Assembly: GCA_030655795.1 (NCBI GenBank)
Contig: JAUSPJ010000037.1
Coordinates: forward strand, 1 to 13,172
Source: Fidelibacterota bacterium
Lineage (GTDB): Bacteria; Fidelibacterota; UBA2242
Direction of reading: 5' to 3'
DNA length: 13,172 bases
Shown here: piece after piece, positions 7,351-13,172 of the stretch
Layout of the letters: each line of letters starts with the position of its first letter
How positions within the stretch are numbered: the first letter of the stretch is position 1
Position numbers and translations under genes: made by a program
Notes under the pieces: model-generated
The model's input: the letters and a program-made list of their open reading frames with translations, nothing else
Told to the model about the DNA's origin: nothing
Databases searched by the model: none

Positions 7351-7437
7351 AAAAAATATGTAATTTTCGTATATATAGTGAACACACAGCAATAATAAAA
7401 TGGTGAGCAGTATTTTCAGAATGAATAGAGAAGTTTT

Positions 7438-7443
7438 GAGGGA
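7438..7443 (+). promoter_or_regulatory. Shine-Dalgarno of the histidine-kinase gene
   Basis: GAGGGA lies 6 bases before ATG at 7450. It decides this start over an earlier ATG at 7421, which is in another frame and soon stops. Confidence 0.75.
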
Positions 7444-7449
7444 TTATCA

Positions 7450-9204
7450 ATGTCACTGATTGTAACGCCCTTTTTTATTCCGATGATTGCCGCGATCGGA
7501 GTTTGCCTGCTGGTGCTGATGTACGCCATTCGGCATCGGGAAACAACCGGTTCTCCCGCATTTATTTTACTGATGGGATCAATTACATTCTGGCAGATTG
7601 CCTACATGATCTGGCTGCTTGCGCTGAATCCATCCGTTAAAGTACTGTTTGACAAAATCAGTTATATCGGTGTGGTCTTTGTTGCCCCGGGCTGGCTGTT
7701 CTTTGCATTCCAATATTCTGGTGAGAGAGTTTGGTGGTCACTACGCCGTGTGGCAATTATCCTGGTTATTCCTCTGATAATATTACTGCTTGCATGGACC
7801 AATGAATATCACTGGCTCATCTGGCGGGACTACGACTTTTATCCGGCCGGAAATATTCTGCTTCAGAATGTTCATTACGGGCCGGGGTTCTGGGCGCTGA
7901 CCGCCTATTCTTATTTTCTATTATTGATTGGCTCATTAATAATCATAAAAACCGTTTTACACGCATCGCCCTTTTATCGTCGACAGGCATTTTTTTTATT
8001 GGCGGGTGTGGCATTTCCCTGGCTGGGAAATATTTTATACGTTTTCAAAATTGTCGACATTCCCGGGCTGGATTTAACTCCTTTTATGTTGGGGATATCC
8101 GGCGTGTTAGTTGGGGTTGGGTTGTATTTTTTTCGATTACTGAGTATTGTACCGATTGCCCGCAAAGCCCTGATTGAAGGAACTGACGACGGCTTACTGA
8201 TTATGGATGGAAACAACCGGATTGTCGACCTGAATCCGGCCTGCCGAAAAATACTGAACATTAAGGTGAAAAATGTAATCGGCGAGCTGATTAACAATGT
8301 CTGGAGCGGTAACTTGAGCCTGCTGGGGAAATATATTGATGTAATGAAACTCCATACCGAGATCCAGGTTGGAAATTCCGGGGAAACGATATTTTATAAT
8401 TTACGGATTCAACCGCTTTATAAGGATAATGGAATCTTTCTGGGACGCCTGATAACCCTGCGGGATACTACAGAACTTCGAAAAGCACAAATGAAAAAAA
8501 ACCGGATTCAGAAACTCGAAACTATTGAAATAATGGCCGGTGGAATAGCCCATGATTTTAACAATCACCTCTCAATCATCGACGGGAATTTAAAACTGAT
8601 CGAACTGGCTTATGCCGACGGAAAAGACATATCCAAGTATATCGGTAAAATCTATGGCGCTTCCCAAAAAGCCGGCACTGTGACAAAACAATTACTGACG
8701 TTTACGAAAGGAATTGAACCCCAAAAAGAGCTCATTGAAATTCCGGAATTTCTGAATGAACTGGCGGATTTACTGCTGAGCGCCAGCAAAGCGAATTATA
8801 CCGTCGATATACCTGAAAACTTATGGGCGGTAAATGCCGATAAAGACCTGCTCGGCCAGGTTTTCAGCAATTTGATAATTAATGCCGACCAGGCTATGCC
8901 GGGCGGCGGAACAATTGAATTTCAGTGCAGTAATATTGAATCCGATGCAGAACTTCCCGATATGTTGAATCCAGAGAATCAATATGTCAGGATTAAGATC
9001 AGGGATCAGGGAATTGGAATTCCCCGGGACCAGATGATAAAAATCTTTGATCCCTATTTTACAACCAAACAAAAGGGCAGTGGTTTGGGCCTGGCGATCA
9101 GTTTTGCAATCATTCAAAAACACGACGGATATATATCGGTGGAATCAACAGTTGGCCAGGGTACGGTTTTTACCGTATATCTGCCAGCAGTAACAAACAG
9201 GTAG
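7450..9204 (+). CDS. Membrane sensor histidine kinase (7TM - PAS - HisKA - HATPase)
   Basis: This is a 584-residue two-component sensor. Residues 1-230 hold about seven hydrophobic helices of the kind seen in the 7TM N-terminal region of histidine kinases. A PAS-like domain follows at about 236-345 (EGTDDGLLIMDGNNRIVDLNPACRKIL), then a phospho-acceptor helix with IAHDFNN, where His368 is the predicted phosphorylated residue. The ATPase part has the N box (NLIINADQAM, Asn478), G1 box (DQGIGIP, Asp519), F box (DPYFTT) and G2 box (GSGLGLA), ending GTVFTVYLPA. The H-box style is like NtrB and soluble hybrid kinases. No receiver domain is fused and no response regulator is in the window, so it is an orphan here. 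A protease lipoprotein gene follows after 48 bases, probably co-transcribed. The signal it senses is unknown; membrane helices or the PAS pocket could bind a ligand. Confidence 0.93.
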   Translation: MSLIVTPFFIPMIAAIGVCLLVLMYAIRHRETTGSPAFILLMGSITFWQIAYMIWLLALNPSVKVLFDKISYIGVVFVAPGWLFFAFQYSGERVWWSLRRVAIILVIPLIILLLAWTNEYHWLIWRDYDFYPAGNILLQNVHYGPGFWALTAYSYFLLLIGSLIIIKTVLHASPFYRRQAFFLLAGVAFPWLGNILYVFKIVDIPGLDLTPFMLGISGVLVGVGLYFFRLLSIVPIARKALIEGTDDGLLIMDGNNRIVDLNPACRKILNIKVKNVIGELINNVWSGNLSLLGKYIDVMKLHTEIQVGNSGETIFYNLRIQPLYKDNGIFLGRLITLRDTTELRKAQMKKNRIQKLETIEIMAGGIAHDFNNHLSIIDGNLKLIELAYADGKDISKYIGKIYGASQKAGTVTKQLLTFTKGIEPQKELIEIPEFLNELADLLLSASKANYTVDIPENLWAVNADKDLLGQVFSNLIINADQAMPGGGTIEFQCSNIESDAELPDMLNPENQYVRIKIRDQGIGIPRDQMIKIFDPYFTTKQKGSGLGLAISFAIIQKHDGYISVESTVGQGTVFTVYLPAVTNR

Positions 9205-9252
9205 TTGAAGTTGAGAACAATCAAGAAAAAATGTGACCCAATAGGAATGAAT

Positions 9253-10299
9253 ATGTTAAAAAATACCGGTATTGTCATATTGGCCCTCTGGATTGCCGGA
9301 TTATCTGCATGTACCCGCCAGATTTACCAGGCTGCGTACCCTACTCTGAATGACGGCATTTACGATACGGAATTTCCCTACCGGAACTGCTCAAAAGAAT
9401 TGAAACGGATCGGCGATACGGTAAAAATGGTCAATGCAATTGCCTATTATAAAAGCTATATTTTTGATGAATCCAGCCGGATATTACGCCGAAACCTAAC
9501 ACCAGAAGTCCTCAAAAATAACGCCACAGATCATATCTTTTTTAATAATTCGACATCCGGGACAGCAACGATCATTTTTCATGAAGCTCAGCGGCTGGCG
9601 CTCCTGACCTGCGCCCATATAGTCACTTTTCCGGACACTATTATCAGTTATTTCACACTGTCCGATGGCCGGCCAAGTGTTTTTATTCAATCGGTTGCCG
9701 TAAAAGAACGCCAATCCAATTATGTCACCGACCTGTGGAAAATTCCAGAGCTTGAAGTTCTAGCTATCGACAATGCCAATGATATTGCTCTGCTGGGCGG
9801 TAATCTTTCGGGTCCCGATATACCGCCGATACCGGTATTTGATTATCCTTTTGGCAGCGCTAAAAAACTCGAATGGGGCAGTTTTGTTTACCTGATGGGA
9901 TTTCCGAGAGGGTACAAGCTGATTACGCGGGGAATCGTCAGCGATCCGAATCGCAGTAAAACCGGCGAGTTTATCATCGATGCGCTGTTTAATCGTGGCT
10001 GCAGCGGCGGGCTGGTGCTGGCTGTAAAAGACGGGGTTCCGAACTTTGAGTTTGTCGGGATTGCCCGGTCGGCGGCGGCGGAATATGAGTATGTTGTCCG
10101 TCCAACGAGTACCTTCGATCAGTCAAAATACGACCTGACTTTTCCTTACAAGGGCGATCTCTTTGTTGATTATAAGGCCAACATAAACTATGGCGTTACC
10201 CACATTGTACCGGTGGAACAGGTACAGGCATTCTTCAAAGACAATAAGCGGAACTTGCTGGACCGGGGTTATAACTTCTCGGGATTTACGGGTGATTAG
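9253..10299 (+). CDS. Trypsin-fold serine protease lipoprotein
   Basis: This 348-residue protein begins with a lipoprotein signal (MLKNTGIVILALWIAGLSAC, lipobox L17-S18-A19-C20), so it should be exported and lipid-anchored. The body has a chymotrypsin/trypsin-type triad: His122 in LLTCAHIV, Asp177 in NDIALLGG, and Ser251 in GCSGGLVLA. That triad predicts endopeptidase activity in the periplasm or at the outer membrane. No PDZ domain is visible, unlike DegP/DegS. The frame is open from 9205, but I prefer ATG at 9253 because AGGA (9243-9246) lies 6 bases upstream and the lipobox then sits at the usual distance. ATG at 9247 is a near alternative. The gene follows the histidine-kinase stop by 48 bases. 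The substrate is unknown, and a role in envelope stress or signal processing is inference from the kinase neighbour. Confidence 0.88.
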   Translation: MLKNTGIVILALWIAGLSACTRQIYQAAYPTLNDGIYDTEFPYRNCSKELKRIGDTVKMVNAIAYYKSYIFDESSRILRRNLTPEVLKNNATDHIFFNNSTSGTATIIFHEAQRLALLTCAHIVTFPDTIISYFTLSDGRPSVFIQSVAVKERQSNYVTDLWKIPELEVLAIDNANDIALLGGNLSGPDIPPIPVFDYPFGSAKKLEWGSFVYLMGFPRGYKLITRGIVSDPNRSKTGEFIIDALFNRGCSGGLVLAVKDGVPNFEFVGIARSAAAEYEYVVRPTSTFDQSKYDLTFPYKGDLFVDYKANINYGVTHIVPVEQVQAFFKDNKRNLLDRGYNFSGFTGD

Positions 10300-10508
10300 C
10301 AGTAATTACCGATTATTACTATAAACCTTAAGTTCAAGATACATTCTATCAGTTTTTACCGTTTGGATTTAGGTATCCTTATTATGGATTTTCTTGTAAA
10401 AGTTTACGGAAAAACCTAAATTCGGTGTCCGTCAACTCACGACGGAGTTACACTTGTAATAGAACTTAATTGAATCAATTGAAAATCTAAACCAAAAGGA
10501 GTTTGAAA
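10300..10508 (+). promoter_or_regulatory. Structured leader region upstream of gap
   Basis: This 209-base gap holds several inverted repeats. AGTAAT/ATTACT (10301-10306, 10315-10320) lies just after the protease stop and has no T-tract. GGATTTAGGT (10365-10374) pairs with ACCTAAATTC (10414-10423), with GTAAA-AG-TTTAC (10396-10407) inside. CCGTC (10429-10433) pairs with GACGG (10441-10445), and the overlapping AACTC/GAGTT pair (10434-10438, 10445-10449) would exclude it. TGTAAT at 10455-10460 is a possible -10. AAGGAG at 10496-10501 is the ribosome site. If the transcript begins early, it would carry a folded 5' leader; no known riboswitch consensus is recognised. Confidence 0.35.
10496..10501 (+). 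promoter_or_regulatory. Strong Shine-Dalgarno of gap
   Basis: AAGGAG is 7 bases before ATG at 10509. It rules out the in-frame TTG at 10503, which would lie only one base after it. Confidence 0.88.
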
Positions 10509-11516
10509 ATGGCAACTAAACTGGCTATTAATGGTTTTGGACGAATAGGAAGGGCTTTTATACGTGCATCAAAAGAGTTAGGCAAAGATTGGGATATCGT
10601 TGCGATCAACGATTTGACCGACGCCAAAACACTGGGCGCCTTACTGAAACACGATTCGGTTCATCGTAAATTTCCGGGGACCGTCGAAATCGATGGAAAC
10701 TCTATTGTTGTTGACGGTAAGAAAATCCCGGTGTACGCCGAAAAAGATCCGGCCCAGCTGCCCTGGAAAGAACTTGGCGTGGATATTGTCATTGAAGCTA
10801 CCGGTGTTTTCCGGAAAAGGGCCCAGATTGCCGCTCACCTGGCTGCCGGCGCGAAAAAAGTTGTTCTGACCGTACCGGCCAAGGACGAAATCGACGGAAC
10901 GATTGTTTTGGGTGTGAATACCGGCGATTATAAAGGCAGCGAGGAAATTGTATCCAATGCTTCCTGCACCACCAACTGTGCCGCTCCCATGGCGAAAGTA
11001 ATCGTTGACAACTGGGGAATCAGACAGGGTTTTCTGTTGACGATCCATGCCTACACCATGGATCAGAATCTGCTGGATGCTCCGCACAGCGATCTCAGAA
11101 GGGCCCGCGCAGCCGCGATGTCGGTAATTCCCACATCTACCGGAGCCGCAAAAGCCATCGGTAAAGTCATTCCCCAGGTAAAAGGCAAAATGGACGGCGT
11201 TGCTTATCGCGTACCGACTCCGGACGGCTCGCTGACCGAACTTATTCTCGAATTGGAGAAACCAGCCACGGTTGAAGAGATTAATGCTGCGATGAAAAAA
11301 GCCGCTGACGGTCCGCTTAAAGGCATTATGCTGTATACTGAAGATGAGTTCGTATCCACCGATGTAATCGGCGAACCCTATTCCGTTATATTTGATTCCA
11401 AGATGACCAAGGTTTTACCCGATGGTATGGTTAAGGTTTCCGGCTGGTACGATAATGAATACGGATACACCTGCCGGGTTGTCGATCTCGTGCAGTTGAT
11501 GATTGACAAGATGTAA
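10509..11516 (+). CDS. gap: Type I glyceraldehyde-3-phosphate dehydrogenase
   Basis: This 335-residue cytoplasmic enzyme oxidises and phosphorylates glyceraldehyde 3-phosphate to 1,3-bisphosphoglycerate with reduction of NAD, in glycolysis or reversed in gluconeogenesis. The Rossmann fold opens with INGFGRIGR (7-15), and Asn34-Asp35 after the second strand favours NAD over NADP. The catalytic block SNASCTTNC contains Cys153. His180 in TIHAYT is its general base. PTSTGAAKAIG and the C-terminal WYDNEYGYTCR are intact. Length and motifs match the bacterial tetrameric enzyme. One variation is HAYTMDQ where HAYTNDQ or HAYTGDQ is commoner. The strong Shine-Dalgarno points to high expression. A GH57 glucan enzyme follows by 17 bases, so the two are probably co-transcribed. 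Confidence 0.97.
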   Translation: MATKLAINGFGRIGRAFIRASKELGKDWDIVAINDLTDAKTLGALLKHDSVHRKFPGTVEIDGNSIVVDGKKIPVYAEKDPAQLPWKELGVDIVIEATGVFRKRAQIAAHLAAGAKKVVLTVPAKDEIDGTIVLGVNTGDYKGSEEIVSNASCTTNCAAPMAKVIVDNWGIRQGFLLTIHAYTMDQNLLDAPHSDLRRARAAAMSVIPTSTGAAKAIGKVIPQVKGKMDGVAYRVPTPDGSLTELILELEKPATVEEINAAMKKAADGPLKGIMLYTEDEFVSTDVIGEPYSVIFDSKMTKVLPDGMVKVSGWYDNEYGYTCRVVDLVQLMIDKM

Positions 11517-11533
11517 ATGAGGCGTTTGTCTAA

Positions 11534-13172
11534 TTGAAAACAGTAAACTTTATTTTTGGAGTACATAATCATCAGCCGGTAGGCAACTTTGACTTTGTCA
11601 TTGAGCGCGCCTACCGGCACAGCTATCTGCCCTTTGTGGAGGTGGCTGAAGATTTTCCATCGATTGCCCTGACATTTCATTTCAGCGGTTGTCTGCTGGA
11701 ATGGCTGGAAGGCCATCATCCGGAATATCTCGACCGGATTGCCAGAATGGTTGCACGTGGGAATGTTGAAATCCTCAGCGGCGGTTTTTTTGAGCCGGTT
11801 TTGGCCGTTATTCCCGACGTGGATAAAGTCGGCCAGATTGAAATGATGAACGACTATATTCGCCGGCGCTTCGGATATGAGCCCCAGGGGCTCTGGCTGA
11901 CCGAGCGGGTCTGGGAACCGTCTCTGGCAAAACCGATTGCTGAAGCCGGAATTAAATACATTACCGTAGACGATTATCATTTTCTGGGCACCGGAAAAAT
12001 GGATAAAGACCTGACCGGTCATTTTATTACCGAAGAACAGGGCTATGGGCTGTCGATTTTTCCGATAAGCCAGAAACTGCGTTACGCAATTCCATTTAAA
12101 GATCCCCAGGAAACGATCGATCATCTGCGCCATTTTGTTACCGATGCTGCCGAGAATGCAATTGTTATGACCGATGATGGCGAGAAATTCGGCGTCTGGC
12201 CGGGGACTTATGAAACGGTATTTGAGCAGGGCTGGCTCCGCGATTTCCTGAAAACGCTGGAAGAAAACAGCGACTGGCTGAAAACCCGGACCTTCGCGGA
12301 TTACTATTCCGGGCATTCACCCAAAGGTCGGATCTACCTGCCGACAGCATCCTATTTCGAAATGAGTGAGTGGTCTTTGCCCTGGGAGGCCGGCGAGAAG
12401 TTTGAAAATCTGGTCAAGGAATTTGATGGACAGGAACGCAGCGATGAGGTTAAACCCTTTATCAAAGGCGGTATCTGGCGCAATTTTCTGTTTAAATACG
12501 ATGAGGCCAACTGGATTCAGAAAAAGATGCAGCATCTATCCGACCGCTATCATGGAATCGACAGTGAAAAAGTGGCCTCCGCAGATAAAAAAGATCTGCA
12601 GAATGCCCGCGATCATCTCTGGCGAAGCATGTGTAACTGCGCTTACTGGCACGGAATTTTCGGCGGGCTTTACCTGCCCCATCTGCGGCACGCGCTGTAT
12701 GGCGAATTACTCAAATGCGAACAGCTCTTGAACAAAATTGAAAAGCGTCCGGCTTTCCATGTGGCGGAATTGGATATCGATATTGATGGTGACAAGGAAC
12801 TGCTGATCACTTCCGGTAATATCCTGACCGTATTTGCGACTCATCGTGGCGCCATGATGACGGAACTGTCACTGCTGGACAAATCTTTCAATGTGTTAAA
12901 CAGTCTGAAGCGCTACCGGGAAGCCTATCACCGCAAGGTACTGGAGGCCGGGTCAGATTCTGCCAACGGCTCGATTCATGACAATATGATGGCCAAAGAA
13001 GAGGGACTGGAGAACTATCTGAAATACGACCAGTATCCCCGTAAGAATCTGCTGGATCATATCATTAATCCGACGGTCACATTTGATCAGTTCCGCAATG
13101 GCGAATATTACGAAGACAGTGACTTTATCCAGGGACTTTATGACTGCTCTGTTGATAAAAAGCAGAAAACGG
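11534..13172 (+). CDS. GH57 4-alpha-glucanotransferase/amylase-type enzyme (3' end outside window)
   Basis: 546 codons are visible and the frame is still open at the edge. The protein acts on alpha-1,4-glucans such as maltodextrin or glycogen with retention of configuration. It closely resembles Thermococcus litoralis 4-alpha-glucanotransferase: FGVHNHQPVGNFDF at the N-terminus, FHFSGCLLEWL, GGFFEPVLAVIP, WLTERVWEP with the predicted nucleophile Glu124, VDDYHF, then TDDGEKFGVWPGTYE with the acid/base Asp at 214-215, ASYFEMSEWSLP, and AYWHGIFGGLYLPHLR. From about residue 415 the sequence moves into the beta-rich C-terminal domain of this group. No signal peptide is seen, so it is cytoplasmic. 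The start is TTG at 11534: an in-frame TAA lies directly before it, and any later start would cut off the HNHQP motif. GAGG (11519-11522) is 11 bases upstream. Whether it is mainly a transferase, amylase or another GH57 activity cannot be decided from motifs. Confidence 0.93.
   Translation, partial: MKTVNFIFGVHNHQPVGNFDFVIERAYRHSYLPFVEVAEDFPSIALTFHFSGCLLEWLEGHHPEYLDRIARMVARGNVEILSGGFFEPVLAVIPDVDKVGQIEMMNDYIRRRFGYEPQGLWLTERVWEPSLAKPIAEAGIKYITVDDYHFLGTGKMDKDLTGHFITEEQGYGLSIFPISQKLRYAIPFKDPQETIDHLRHFVTDAAENAIVMTDDGEKFGVWPGTYETVFEQGWLRDFLKTLEENSDWLKTRTFADYYSGHSPKGRIYLPTASYFEMSEWSLPWEAGEKFENLVKEFDGQERSDEVKPFIKGGIWRNFLFKYDEANWIQKKMQHLSDRYHGIDSEKVASADKKDLQNARDHLWRSMCNCAYWHGIFGGLYLPHLRHALYGELLKCEQLLNKIEKRPAFHVAELDIDIDGDKELLITSGNILTVFATHRGAMMTELSLLDKSFNVLNSLKRYREAYHRKVLEAGSDSANGSIHDNMMAKEEGLENYLKYDQYPRKNLLDHIINPTVTFDQFRNGEYYEDSDFIQGLYDCSVDKKQKT

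Noticed and set aside
10301..10320. Intrinsic terminator after the protease gene
   Set aside because: The 6-base AT-only stem has no following T-tract, so it does not meet the form of an intrinsic terminator.
11378..12316. Minus-strand 312-codon open frame over gap and the GH57 gene
   Set aside because: It is antisense to two motif-rich genes (GAPDH tail and GH57 catalytic blocks), and its translation resembles no family.
12366..12731. Plus-strand 121-codon frame within the GH57 gene
   Set aside because: It is an out-of-frame shadow of the GH57 coding region, which continues uninterrupted in its own frame.

Overview
This window looks like a Gram-negative, diderm bacterial chromosome. It carries an LPS-transport outer-membrane protein (LptD), two lipoproteins with clean lipoboxes, and bacterial GAPDH and GH57 genes. 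The style of the LptD (very long, OstA-like N-terminal part, aromatic last residue) and the company of a GH57 glucanotransferase-type enzyme suggest a poorly cultured FCB-group-like lineage (for example Calditrichota, Marinimicrobia or KSB1). That assignment is inference; there is no rRNA or other phylogenetic marker here to prove it.

Region 1 (about 1-2,900) is a visibly AT-rich restriction-modification (R-M) module, read on the minus strand. Its order is a DNA methyltransferase with DPYCGSGT and TSPPY motifs, a 74-residue four-cysteine zinc-ribbon protein, and a PD-(D/E)XK nuclease with a winged-helix-like segment. The last two genes overlap. Immediately downstream lies an open frame without a usable start (228-398) that looks like the decayed core of a second, MvaI/BcnI-like restriction endonuclease. 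Its expected catalytic Asp is a Gly and it is broken by a TAG codon. The sharp change in base composition near 2,850-3,010 marks the likely edge of a horizontally acquired island.

Region 2 (3,013-7,272) has core-like, more GC-rich sequence. A small two-TPR lipoprotein is on the minus strand, divergent from a 1,240-residue LptD on the plus strand. LptD starts at a TTG codon and has a cysteine set that can be matched to the disulfide plan of E. coli LptD.

Region 3 (7,450-10,299) is a two-gene unit on the plus strand: a membrane histidine kinase (seven-helix N-terminal sensor, PAS, HisKA, HATPase; no receiver and no adjacent response regulator) followed after 48 bases by a trypsin-fold serine-protease lipoprotein with an intact His-Asp-Ser triad.

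Region 4 (10,300-13,172) is a 209-base intergenic leader rich in inverted repeats, then a type I GAPDH gene and, 17 bases later, a GH57 4-alpha-glucanotransferase/amylase-type gene that starts at TTG and runs off the window. The pair links alpha-glucan (glycogen or maltodextrin) turnover to lower glycolysis. No tRNA, rRNA, CRISPR array, insertion sequence or prophage gene was seen.
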